Shown: positions 42,650 through 54,208 of the stretch, one piece after another
Layout of the letters: each line of letters starts with the position of its first letter
How positions within the stretch are numbered: position 1 is the stretch's first letter
Source of the DNA: Rotaria sp. Silwood1
Taxonomy: Eukaryota > Rotifera > Eurotatoria > Philodinida > Philodinidae
Direction of reading: 5' to 3'
Assembly: GCA_905250075.1 (NCBI GenBank)
Contig: CAJNOP010000347.1
Location: 63,522 to 127,521, forward strand
Length of the DNA stretch: 64,000 nucleotides
Position numbers and translations under genes: made by a program
The notes under the pieces: generated by a model
Seen by the model: the letters and a program-made list of their open reading frames with translations, nothing else
What the model was told of the DNA's origin: nothing
The model's database searches: none

Positions 42650-43429
42650 CTTGGACACGAGCCAACTTGGGATATATCACGTCTAACTATGCCCCATCTA
42701 ACCGTCACATCTTCGACTGAAAAGCATTTTTGACACTTTGAGATGTTTCCTCGTTAGAACCAAAATTTTGTACACTTTTTGAATATGAACTTAAAAGTTT
42801 GATGTCAATTTTTATTTGAAAATAGTAAAATAATCTTTGAAAAATCGCAAAAAAAATTTCTTTAGTAGAGAAATTTTTGTGTTTTTTACTTTTTATGACT
42901 TAAAACTAAAAGAATTTTAATCTCATATTTATTCATAAATATTCTAAGATATTTACAAGAACATGTAAAAAAAAAGTACATATAAATGCATATCAATACA
43001 ATCATTTATATTGAATAAATAAAATTTTTAGCAACATGAAAATATTTCATACTTATTTTCATCAAACGAACTTGATAAATTATTCATATAAGATAATAAT
43101 CTTCTTTTTTTTTGTTTTTCGATACGTAGAAGAAAATATTATGATTATACTATTGACTAAAACATATAAAATAAAAATTTTAACTATAAACTAATAACAT
43201 CAATAAATGTGTTTTCAACTAGAAAATGAGACAAAACTTATGTCTACAAATTCTAACAACTATCATATCTGATCTATGAAAAAGTTTTTTTCTTCTCACT
43301 CTATATTTATATAAAGTAACGAAACACAAAACCTTTTCTATTTTCATTTCTAAATTTTGTGCTCAATTGTTTATTTTCAAAATGTATTAATATATCTTGT
43401 ATATCAATACCAAAATTTTTTTTCTATTC

Positions 43430-44580
43430 ATGAACTATCGAATGACTATGAGACCTATCTATTGGCAAAATTTCAGGTCAAAATTCTGCAATTCCATGTT
43501 TTTATATAGGGGTGTGAATTTATTGTTATTGTTATTAATAACAATAACAAAAAAGTTATTGTTATCAATAACAAATAACAAAAAAAGTTATTGTTATTAA
43601 TAACAATAACAAAAAAAGTTATTTGTTATTAATAACAAAAAAATAACAAATAACTTTTTTTTCCGAAAAATCTTAGTTATGCTTTGTTACTATGTAACAG
43701 TATACCAGTTCTGTTTGCTCATTATTGTCGGATTGCTCGATGATGTCACTGACCGCAATCTCCATTAGATAGCCTATGAAACTGGGAAAAATCCTAAAAA
43801 GATCTTTTCAAGTATCTTGCTCATCTATAGGCAAAATTTACTGATCGCTTTACGAGGAACGCTTCCTCAATGCTCAATTGTCTTTGACTTGATGCGTTGG
43901 TCAAATATAAGCCTTTGGAGGATGAGAAAATGTCTAGAAAGATTGTACAGATCATAACTCGAAAAATGGCACCTAGAATCTCATTTCGCAAAGACTTTTA
44001 TTTGACCAAAACATCAAGTCAAAGGCAATCGAACATTGAGGAATCGTTCCTCGTAAACCGATTAGTAAATTTTACCTGTAGGTGAGCAAGATACTTGAAA
44101 AGATCTTTTTAGGATTTTTCTCAGTTTCATAGGCTATCTAACGGAGATTGCGGTCAGTAACATCATCGAGCAATTGGACAATAATGAGCAAATAGAACTG
44201 GTATACTTTTACATAGTAACAAAGCATAGCTAAGATTTGTCGAAAAAAAAAGTTATTTGTTATTTTTTTGTTATTAATAACAAATAACATTTTTTGTTAT
44301 TGTTATTAATAACAATAACTTTTTTTGTTATTTGTTATTGATAACAATAACTTTTTTTGTTATTGTTATTGTTATTAATAACAAAAAATAACAATAACTT
44401 CTCACCCCTATTTTTATATATGCCTTGCCATATGCCGAAAATTCAGTAAAACGGTCATAACTCAAGAAAGACAACGTATGGAGATGAACTCTTTTAGAGT
44501 TCTTCTAGTCTCATCGAGTTCTACTTATGGACAAAATATGAACCCGATCGGTGATTAACACTTGGGATAGTTCCCTCGTC
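43430..44580. mobile_element. Older GACGAGGGAA-family element split by a 904-bp insertion
   Basis: The sequence left of 43506 (GAGACCTATCTATTGGCAAA and TTTCAGGTCAAAATTCTG) and right of 44411 ends in CACTTGGGATAGTTCCCTCG followed by TCAG, the terminal motif of the other foldback elements here. Its middle is occupied by the palindrome at 43507-44410. Confidence 0.6.
43507..44410. mobile_element. 904-bp palindromic hAT-like element with GTTATTAATAAC arrays
   Basis: The ends are TAGGGGTG and CACCCCTA, flanked by TTTTTATA on both sides (43499-43506 and 44411-44418), an exact 8-bp duplication. Just inside each end is an array of GTTATT, ATTAAT and AATAAC units, then about 300 bp of arm that pair with each other around a centre near 43955. 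There is no transposase. Confidence 0.88.
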
Positions 44581-44850
44581 AGAAGACTTTGCAATAATTC
44601 GTTTCTAACAGTACTAACTTAAGGAAGACAAAATTCTGAAGAAAATCAAGGGTCGCCACCTTTCCTTTCAAAATTTATAAGCATCACAAAAATACGATTT
44701 TTCGCGGTTTCTCCTAATAAATTTCACTTTTTTTTCGATTTTTGTGATGCTTATAAATTTTGATAGGAAAGGCGGCGACCCTTCATTTTCTTCAGAATTT
44801 TATGTTCTTTAAGTTAGTACTGTTAGAAACGAATTATTGCAAAGTCTTCT
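44581..44850. mobile_element. Palindromic element (270 bp)
   Basis: The left AGAAGACTTTGCAATAATTC and right GAATTATTGCAAAGTCTTCT ends are exact inverses. The arms include GGGTCGCCACCTTTCC and its near complement. It abuts the terminus of the preceding element. Confidence 0.8.
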
Positions 44851-46604
44851 GAGACTTGAAAAATACGGTTTTGGATTTTCTAGAAACCTTGTTACCTTAA
44901 ATCATCTATGAAATTTTGATATAGGATGCATTTGATAGAGCTCTTCATTGGCTATCCGAATCACTATTTGGATTTCAGTTAGAAAAAATCAAAAATACAT
45001 TTTGGCTTAAACTTTTGTCTTTGACTGTATATCACATTTTATTCTTTTTGAAAAACCAACTTGTAATGTCAAGAAGAACTTATATATATATATCACAATC
45101 ATGTTATGATTAATAATAGGATTCTGACTGTGATTGTACTTGTTGTTTTTTTGCCAATGATATTAATGATAAATATGTATTTTTTGTTAATATAAGCATG
45201 ACCCTTTTTTTGATTAATATTCTTAATTATCGAAAAAAAAAAACAAAATGACATATTTTTTTTAATGTTAATTAACTTTTGCAATGCTATTGATTATGAC
45301 AAGTTGAAAATACTATTGATATGTATAATAATTACATTATATAAACTTAAAAATATCGATATGCTTGACATATTTCATTAGATTTTATCATTTGAAATAT
45401 GTTTTTTGATAATATTATTTTATCTAGTTGTTTTTCATCAAATAAAAACTTTAAAAAAATGTTGTTTTCTTTCAAAATCGAATATTGATAAAGAAAAATA
45501 AAATTAAAACTTATTTGACTTTTTAGTATATTTTTTTTTTTGAATTATTCGATCAAACTTAATTGAAAATAAACTTTTTATAGATTACTCACTAAATTTC
45601 ATCTATTGATCGTTACAAATTATAAAAGAAATATTTAGTTCTTGATTAAATATTTTATCAGCATGATTCTTAAGTAATTATTAACAATCTATATTTGCAA
45701 GACAAGAATAATATATGTGACCTATTAGAACCAAAAAAAAAATAGCATTTGTATTCTTCTCTCATGTAGACACTTTATTAATAGATTCTTATCTTTGAAC
45801 AAGACAAAACTTTATTTTCATTTTTTCCTAAATATTTATTAAAACGAATATGGCTAAATCTGAAGATGTAAAGTAAATTAAAATATATCTAATATTCAAA
45901 ATTTCGAAGTTGAAAAATCTTGAAAAAGAATGACTAATATTATTTCTAGATTTGTAAAAAGCCTTTTTTTTTTGTTTCTACAAAATTGTTTTGCTTTTCT
46001 CAATAAATCTTCTAAAATTTAAAATTATCTAATGAGTCAAAAATTTTTTAATCATCAGAAATAGAAAAAGTGATTTGCATTGACCGGGTCACAGAAAAAC
46101 CACCAATAAAAAAGAAAATTTTCTTTTCTTTTGTTGTACTTTTGTAAACAATCAAATATTGCGTCTTCTATTATTTGTCACCTTGAATATTTATCAAAAA
46201 TACAATAGTATAAAACATTGAGCATGCTCTATATTCATATATTGTAAATAATCATATATGCCTGGTTAATTCCCCTTATCAAATATACAAAATGTCAATT
46301 TCGTTGACTTTATGAATCGATTAAAAATACTTATTTATAAATATATCGATTAATCTATTTCTTTTCTCTTATGATGATTCATATTTAAGAAATATTTGAA
46401 AAATTTTATCTATTTTGACATTCATAAAAAACAAAACAAAAATCATTTTATTTTTATTTTTTGATTTCAAAAACTGTCGTTTTTAAGTTTTTTTTGTGCG
46501 TTTATTATCTTTAACTTCAATAACAATAAGATCAATCATTATTTTTCTCGATCAAAGCATGTTTTTTTTTTTATTTTTCATAATAAATAAAATATAACAT
46601 TAAT

Positions 46605-48302
46605 TTAACCAGCTTTTTTCACAATTTGTACGACATCTTCATCAATACTAAAAAATTTATAAAAAACAAAAACATTTTTGTTTTTTGTAAATTAAAAACA
46701 ATATATATATGTTACACTTACAGTACATGTTCTTTACCAACTTTTTGTGGAAGATGTTTAACAGAAGCACCCTTATTGAAAGAAGAAAATATAAATATTA
46801 AACAAAAAAAAAATCTTAATAAAAATTTTTACCCAAACAAGTGCATATTTAAAATCTTGTAAAATAGCTCGATGAATTTTATTACAAAAATCTTCAACTG
46901 AACTACGTCCTTGTGTAAGTACAACAGGTGCTGAATAATCTGGTAATTGACCTTTTGGTTTTGTATATATTCGAACAAGTTTTAAATATAACCACATTTT
47001 TTCAAGTAAATCATCAAAATTCCATTTATGATGTGCTGATATAGGTACACAATGAGGAATTTTATAAATAATATCTAATTCTTCAATTGATATTTGATCT
47101 ATTTTATTTAATATATATATAGCTGGTACATAAACACGATTTCCTTCAATTAAATCAATAATATCATCTTCACTTGCATCACAACGTAAAATAATATCCT
47201 AAAAAGAAACACAACTATATATACATCATATATATATTTTCTTATAGATTAAAAGATTAAAAAAAAATTATTTTTAATATTCATAAAATAAATATCAAAT
47301 GATTTCATTTGATATTTTATAAAATATTTTAATTATATTACTATTTTAAAAACTTTCAAATTGTACTCTATAATAATACTACTACTACATTTGAAGTAAT
47401 GTTTTGAATCTATGCTATCAATCATCATTATCCAGGGGAGAGGCAACGCCCTTTAGATTAAAGAAAAAAAGTATGACTAAATGAGAATATTTGATATATA
47501 TATATTATTTTCACTTACAGCATTATGTATTTTATATTCTCCAAGTATAGCTTTAACAGTTTCAAGATCAAGTGATGTTTGTGGTACTAATGCTTGATAA
47601 TTTAATCCACCTTTATCTTTTCGTTTAAAATAAATATTTGGTGGTTCTTTATTTAATCTTATACCAAAACCTTCAAGTTCATATTCAATTAAACGTTTAT
47701 GACCTAATGGTTTAAGTACGTCAAGAACAATGAATATCAAATTACATGTTCGAGCAACTAGCAAAAAAAAAAAAAAAGAAAATTGAATTGTTGTTTTGTT
47801 TTTGATAAGAAAAATTTTTTCTTTAATAAAGATATACCTGCAATAACTTGTTTACCACGACCTTTACCATCTTTAGCTCCTTCAATAATACCTGGTAAAT
47901 CAAGTAATTGAATTTTTGCACCTTTATATCGTATAACACCAGGTACTGTTGTAAGTGTAGTAAATTCATAAGCTGCTACTTCACTATAAACACCAGCTAA
48001 ATTTGTTAATAATGTACTCTGAATAAATATAAAGAGTTAGATGAATTTAAAAAAAAAATATTATAAAAATATACTTTTCCAACTGATGGAAAACCAACAA
48101 AACCAATACGAGCATCACCCGTTTTAGCAACATCAAAACCTTCACCTTTTCCACCACCACCACTACCTTTAGGATCAATTAATTCACGTCGTAGTTTAGC
48201 TAATTGTGCTTTAAGTAAACCTAAATGACGTGCTGTTGCTTTATTTTTTTGAGTTCTTTCCATTTCAGCTTCAATATCGGCTATACGCTCAAGAACACCC
48301 AT
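46605..48302 (-). CDS. DRG1: Developmentally regulated GTP-binding protein 1 (368 aa, 6 exons)
   Basis: OBG-family translation-factor GTPase, known to bind a DFRP partner and ribosomes. Exons 48075-48302, 47838-48018, 47519-47757, 46833-47198, 46722-46771 and 46605-46647 sum to 1107 nt, close to the human DRG1 length. Visible motifs are the N-terminal basic helix ([19 protein letters not shown]), G1 [21 protein letters not shown]3 [17 protein letters not shown]4 [23 protein letters not shown] and a C-terminal TGS domain ending [30 protein letters not shown] and [10 protein letters not shown] fit DRG1 and not DRG2. The G1 lysine lies at an exon end (GK/ST). All GTPase motifs appear intact. The upstream minus-strand sequence has ATCTTTCAG 42 bp before the ATG. 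Confidence 0.97.
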
Positions 48303-49166
48303 GATTTTTGTTTTTTTATTATTCGGTTGTTTTTACTGTTAAATCTGAAAGATATTTTAGATTTAAGAATTTTTTACATTTTTATCAAATTTAATTATTC
48401 ATTCATTTCAATATTTATTTTGATCTATTGATTTGAAAATACAACAAAGAAAGAAGAAAAAAAAACAATAACACCTACGCAATACTTCACATGTGAAAAT
48501 TTTCTCATAAATTATTTCAGAATATGTTAACGAGTAGTTTTTTGTAATAAAAATCAAGAATATGATATTTGATTCTAAATATAAATACATAGCATATGGT
48601 AGATTAAAAGAACATAATAATGACAACTGCATTCTAAAAAATCTACATTTCGAAATTTTAGTGTTTGCGTAATAACCATAGAATATTTACATTTTATTTC
48701 TTAATCAAATATAAGGAAAGAAAATAAGGAAATTTATCATTATCTTGAAACTTTCCAAATATGTTGATTCTAGAATCTTCTATGTTTGCATCATAATATT
48801 TTACCCAACTATGAATAATCATTTCTAACTAAACAAAAGATTGTAATTTCCCAATTAAGAAATTTGATTATTATGAAATATGATATTTTTCTTGATTAAT
48901 TTTTAAAAACTTTTAAAACAAAAAAAAACAATCGTATGCATTTGTCTATGTTTACAAAATACAAACAAAAAAAAAACTACGACGGATATGATTTAATATT
49001 TTATTCGTCCTTTTCATGTTCGCCACGTACATATTACACTACATCGAAAGCAATAACAGAATGAGTGAGTAAAGTACACGTAAAATGACTCATCGATTAT
49101 TACTTCAGATAAAAGGGGCAATTTTTCTAGTTTTGTATTATATTGTCTACGAATAAACAATAAGGA
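48303..49166. other. Divergent intergenic region between DRG1 and the plus-strand gene
   Basis: 864 bp between two head-to-head starts, so it probably holds both promoters. It is AT-rich. I see no unambiguous core promoter element or gene. Confidence 0.5.
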
Positions 49167-50321
49167 ATGTTGATAGAAAACGCAACAAACGCAAAATCAC
49201 AAGTACAACTTATTCCATACTCAGGGATTGTTAATCCTGAACATATGAATCAAATGAATTGTGTTCCAATAGTGAATACAGATGATAATGATGTGAATAT
49301 GAATGATGAATGTAATCATTTGGAAAATTTATTTGTTGAAGATTTTATTCGAAAATCAAAAGATTTTCGAGATAATGAACAAATAAATTCATTACCAGTT
49401 GAAATTCGTCTTGGTACAGTTTATACATATCAAAATCGTCGACAACAAAATCAATATCCTAATGGTTTAAATAATCGAATAATTAGTGCTCATGAATTAC
49501 ATAATGAAGAACATCGTGCTCGTAAAGATAAAAATTTCTTAATAACATTTAATAAAAATAAAGGTATTAATGATATTCAAATGTTTGATTATGAATTAAC
49601 ATGTGCTGGTTTTCGTTCAACAAATGATTTACAAATAACATATAGATTATATTTACGTTATCAAACAAAACGTTTAATACTTGAATTAAAACGTAATACA
49701 AATGATCAAAGATTTTTTTCTGTTAAACGTTTATTAAAATATTCAACAAAATATACACATATTGATGTTGTTAAATCAAAATATAATACAAATTATCCTA
49801 ATACATATGATGATATATTTGATATACGTACATCAATTGGTAAAGCTGATGAAGAAGAATTACATATTAATGATGATTATTGTAATTTTATACATATAAA
49901 AGATCTTGATCAATGTGTTTTTGAAACACAATCAAAAAGTGGTGATATAATATATCAATTTAATCGAAATTTATTATCATATTTTGATTTTTTTCAAATT
50001 AAAGAAACATTTATTTATGATTATTCATGTATGGATAGTCGATTTTTTGGTGTACGTATTATAATTGAAAATCAAACTGGTTATGATTTATGTTCAAGTT
50101 CAAAAACAACAACACCATGTTTACAAACAAATAATGTTATTATGGCTAAATTACATTCATTTAATTTTATTGAAGAAGAAGAAGCTAAACGTATATGGAT
50201 AATTGGTACATGGCTTTCAAATTTAGCAACACAATGTACAAATAGAAATTTTCCAACAAATAAAATTTATTGTCGTCAACCTGGACAAATTCATAATTCA
50301 TACCGACATACAGTCAGATAA
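49167..50321 (+). CDS. Unidentified intronless protein (384 aa)
   Basis: A single uninterrupted frame from MLIENATNAKSQVQLIPYSG to a stop at 50321, the only plus-strand gene and the only complete intronless one in the window. The composition is even and soluble (Asn, Tyr, Asp, Arg rich) with no signal peptide or membrane segment. A conserved-looking core runs from LPVEIRLGTVYTYQNRR through FDYELTCAGFRSTNDLQITY, with alternating hydrophobic residues suggesting beta structure, and ends with an Arg/Gln-rich tail. AATAAA occurs about 100 bp after the stop. Lack of introns may reflect retroposition or a lineage-specific family. I do not recognise it. It converges with the NHERF gene. Confidence 0.8.
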   Translation: MLIENATNAKSQVQLIPYSGIVNPEHMNQMNCVPIVNTDDNDVNMNDECNHLENLFVEDFIRKSKDFRDNEQINSLPVEIRLGTVYTYQNRRQQNQYPNGLNNRIISAHELHNEEHRARKDKNFLITFNKNKGINDIQMFDYELTCAGFRSTNDLQITYRLYLRYQTKRLILELKRNTNDQRFFSVKRLLKYSTKYTHIDVVKSKYNTNYPNTYDDIFDIRTSIGKADEEELHINDDYCNFIHIKDLDQCVFETQSKSGDIIYQFNRNLLSYFDFFQIKETFIYDYSCMDSRFFGVRIIIENQTGYDLCSSSKTTTPCLQTNNVIMAKLHSFNFIEEEEAKRIWIIGTWLSNLATQCTNRNFPTNKIYCRQPGQIHNSYRHTVR

Positions 50322-50955
50322 AACTCATATCTTCATTTTCAGATCTATTTTTTTGTTTGCAATTTAGTTTGTTATCTATTGATTCTTAGTTAAAAAAAAA
50401 AAAAAAATCTTGCAATTAAATTAAAAAATAAAATTTACTCAATCACGACTTCTCATTTCTTTACAATAAAAAAAAAACAAAAATCATTTCTAAATAAAAC
50501 ATAATGAGATAGATTATTTTGAAAAGTTTTTTTTATTTATTTATTTAACGCACAGAGAGAGAGAGCATCACACATTTCTTTGGACAAACAACAACAACAA
50601 CAGAGAAAAGTGGAATAAAATTATTAATATATCATAATCACAATGTACAAATATAGTGCGTTTTTTTATTTTTGTTCTTCTACGAAGGATCAATTAATTT
50701 AAATAAAATTCACTGTTATGTACTGTATAAGAAGTTCTTAAAGTAAGAAGTAATATAAGAGAAAAACACATACACAACAATAATTTAAATTTAGTAAAAG
50801 TAGAAATAACATTAAAAGCATTAGACAATGGAATTAAGAAAGATTGGCAAGAAAAATTTAGATTCGTAGTGTTGTTGGTTTTTTTTGTATTATTATTATT
50901 CTCAATATTATGTTTTTTTTTTTTTTTTTGTTTTGATTATCCATTTTAAAAAAAT
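50322..50955. other. Spacer between convergent genes
   Basis: 634 bp with AATAAA-type signals near 50425 on the plus strand, a (GA)n tract near 50555 and a poly-T run near 50920. It probably holds the two 3'UTRs. No gene is seen. Confidence 0.5.
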
Positions 50956-52933
50956 TTACAAACGATCAATAAGATCATGTTTGTCTTTCATAGACATTTG
51001 ACTATTTTTTCGTGCATCACGTTGACGAACAGTTTGTGATTTTAATTTTTCTCGATATTCAGCTGCTGACATTTCTAAAACAAAAAAAATGACAAATTTT
51101 TAAATTAAAACAAAATAATTATTTATTCTTACGAATTTCAAGTACTCCTCCTGATCCATTACCAGATGATGATTGAGATAAGTTCGAACCTGTAAAACGT
51201 TGTCTCTTATTAAAATGTATTTATGCTAATATCAACGGAACTGAAATGCGTTGTTTTTGTTTTTTGAATAACTCATGCGAAATAATAGATAAGGGTTTTC
51301 GGCGATTAAGACTCTCATAAGCAAAACTTTTTAAGAAAAAAAACTTTATAGATTGTTTTGCATAAGTACATACCCTTGAGTGTCTTTCGTAGGATTAAAT
51401 TCAAATAAAAATTACTTTTTGTTCGGGTCAGAAGTTTCGAACGGTTTTTAAATCAAATATATTAATAAAAGCATGAAAGAATAAATTATCGATTAAATTG
51501 AGTGTTAAGACTACATGTGAATTTTCAAAAAACAACAAATGCAATAATCATACGAAATTTTACAATAAATCAGCAAAATGATATGTTGGTTATTAATATT
51601 AAAATTTGAATCTCTTAAAATAAAGAAATCAATAGAAAACATAATTTATTTTTGTAAAATTTTTTTTTCAGAAATCTTATTGATTAGCATTTTGCTAAAC
51701 ATATTATAGAATTATTACATTCCTTTCTATAAACAAATATAATCATAAAACTCAGTTTGATCGAATAATATAGAAGCTCTCATGTTTTTCAAAATTTTTA
51801 ATCTAAATACAAATTAATTTTTTGTTTCTTGCAAATCAAATGAGTTATTCAAAAAACACATCTGAATGATTTAACTTCTAATACTGATAGTATAGTATGA
51901 AAATTTATTCAAGCAAATTCATTACGTTTATCTGAATTCGAACGAGTTGGTTGTGGATAAGTATCATGATCATCAGGAATCAAATAATCTTGATTAAATT
52001 TGTTTGATGTCGCTGGTGAATTAGTATTCTAGAAAAGATAAAATTGAAAAAAAATAAAATAAAACTCAATAACTATGAGACGAAGGAGAAAGGTTAAGCA
52101 ATAGCTACATTTTTATTATAAAATGTCAAATCTATTGAGTATACTTTATGTTTGTACTCGTGTATCATTCTTTTCAGATAGACGTGACAATGAGACGGAT
52201 AGATAATATTACGTTAAAAGGAAAAAAAACAAAACACCGGGTGAATCATAAGAAATAATTTTTTTTTTTGCTATAATAAAAATGAATAGTTCTTACTTTC
52301 GTTTGTGTGATTTGTGGACGAGTAAAATCTGTAACATTTTTATATTCACGATTTGATTCATTTGTTTTTTTTTGTTGTAATGTATCTCGTACAATAGGTG
52401 AATCATTTATTTGACCTGTATTTTTATTTGATATATAAGGTGAATTATTATTATTATTATTATTTTCTATAATATATAAAAATAATAAATATTTATTAAT
52501 AAATAAAACAAAAAAAAAAGATCTCACTTATTCCATCACGAATTTCTGTTTCTAATTTTTCAACATTTAAATCTGAACTTGTAACAATAATTGATTTATT
52601 TTTATAATATTCATCAGCTATTGGATCAAGTACTAATAAAATAACTTCTTCAGGATATTTTGTACCATTTCTTGTTACACCTTCTTTTATTCTTTGTACA
52701 ACTTGTTTATGATTTTCATTACCAATTGAATTATAATTAACTTCAATTATACGATCATTTTCAAGTAAACCAGCTGAATCAGCTGGTGAATTTGGATCAA
52801 CTTTACCAATATATTGTCCTGGTTTAGATTTTTCTGAATGTAAATTAAAACCATAACCATCAAAACCAGGCCATCGACGAAGATGACATAATCGTGGTCG
52901 TGGTTCATACGATTCAAAACTACTATTTGTCAT
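50956..52933 (-). CDS. NHERF-type scaffold with one PDZ domain and ERM-binding tail (284 aa, 5 exons)
   Basis: Exons 52528-52933, 52297-52466, 51926-52028, 51133-51189 and 50956-51074 sum to 855 nt. Residues 10-105 are a PDZ domain: RPRLCHLRRWPGFDGYGFNL, then GQYIGKVDPNSPADSAGLLE and NDRIIEVNYNSIG. GYGFNL is the carboxylate-binding loop, and RPRLCHL with NLHSEKSKPGQYI is specific to NHERF1/2 (SLC9A3R) proteins. A Ser/Asn/Thr-rich linker follows, then a C-terminal helix ending MSMKDKHDLIDRL, resembling the ezrin-binding tail of NHERF (MDWxxKxELFxNL). It would tether membrane transporters or receptors to ERM proteins under the apical membrane. Vertebrate NHERF1/2 have two PDZ domains; this one has one. 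Confidence 0.88.
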
Positions 52934-54208
52934 TATTAAAAAAAAAAAGATTTTTGTTTTTCAAGATATTATATGAAAAACAAAAAAAAAAAAATCTAGA
53001 AAAGAAAAATTAATCTTCATACAAATATATTTATGTCGGGTACATATACGATCATCCGAAAGTAAATAAAAAGAAAAATGATTACTTTCTTTTCTCTAGA
53101 AAAATATAAAACATGAAAAATGATCTGTTCCGTCTTTTTCATTTTTACTTCTTTAATATTATTTAATTTGTCTAGTTTTCTTTTTTTCAATGAAAAGAGA
53201 CGACACATGTTTAATCATATCATATGTATATTCGATTTTGTTCTCTCATAAATGATCATATAGATTTTTTCTTTATTTTTCATTTTATTAAAAAACAAAA
53301 GAAAAGGTAAAAAGAAAGAAAAAACACTCTTTAGTTTATATAAAGTAAATGACTATCGACGAAAATGAATGTCTCTCGTTAACGATTACAACAATGTAAA
53401 TATGTTCAGTCGTCTATGTTGATGTTGGCACCTCCTCTTTTTTCTTTCTTTCTTCGTCTTCTCCTCTATTTCACTTGATCATAAAACATTTGTTCATTAG
53501 AACAATATTGCTAAAGAGAATAACAAAACGAAAATGTCTGCATCGTTCATATGCTCACTTTGTACTAATAGGTGAACGAGTCGCAAAACAAAAGAAAAAG
53601 AAGAAGAATAACTACTTCTACTTTCGGGACGCACACATACCTACTCGATTCGACGTGTTATCATTGCGTCGTCATCTTTCTTTATTTATACGAACTGACC
53701 ATCCATGGGAATGATAGAATACGATGAAAATGAAAAGAAACGAGACTAATAAAAAGCAGGTTGTTTCGTTTTTGGCATAACGTGTGTATGTTATTTTTAA
53801 ACTAAGAAAAAAAGAAACATGAAAAATGCATTACCCATTTCTTCTCTTCACACAGACACCGGCTGAATAAAGAAAAAGAGAAGGGACAATGACGATGCGA
53901 AAAAAAAAAAGAGAGAAATAACAACGTACACACATACTTCTTTCACAACAGCTACTAAAATAACAACGATAGATGAAAAAAAAAAAAAGAAAGCAAACTA
54001 TTATCAGTCTTTCTTGTTGTGAATAAACACGAACAAAACATTGAAAAAAAAACACAATGCAAAAACATATCTTTTAACACTTCAATATGATATTGTTGTT
54101 CATAAACTTTTGTTTGATAATTTTCACAGTCAATAAATGAATATAAAAGAAAAATCACACACACACACATAAAATAAATATGATGTTTTTTAGATTGTTC
54201 TTTTGATT
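52934..54208. other. Intergenic
   Basis: 1.3 kb of AT-rich sequence with poly-A runs and a (CA)n tract near 54160. The short open frames are homopolymer-derived. No gene is seen. Confidence 0.5.

Larger units (their letters stand above)
41540..42755. mobile_element. Foldback element carrying two hAT MITE insertions
   Basis: The left arm (about 41540-41740, with AAGTTACTTCTAGCATAAGT) recurs inverted at about 42170-42755 (ACTTATGCTAGAAGCAACTT and onward). The centre is interrupted by a MITE at 41972-42147 and the right arm is split by another at 42321-42649. Rejoining the right arm across the second MITE restores the match to the left arm, so the foldback is older than both. Confidence 0.78.
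40658..46604. other. 6-kb transposon-rich intergenic region
   Basis: No gene was found here. The region holds nested mobile elements between about 41540 and 44850, listed separately. The rest (40658-41540 and 44850-46604) is AT-rich DNA with homopolymers and no coding signature. Confidence 0.6.

Noticed and set aside
43510..43640. Replication origin or bacterial-type operator suggested by the GTTATTAATAAC array
   Set aside because: The array is repeated in inverted orientation at the other end of a transposon-like palindrome, so it is part of the element.
48225..48632. Open frames around the DRG1 start
   Set aside because: Antisense to the first DRG1 exon or in the AT-rich spacer; hydrophobic low-complexity translations.
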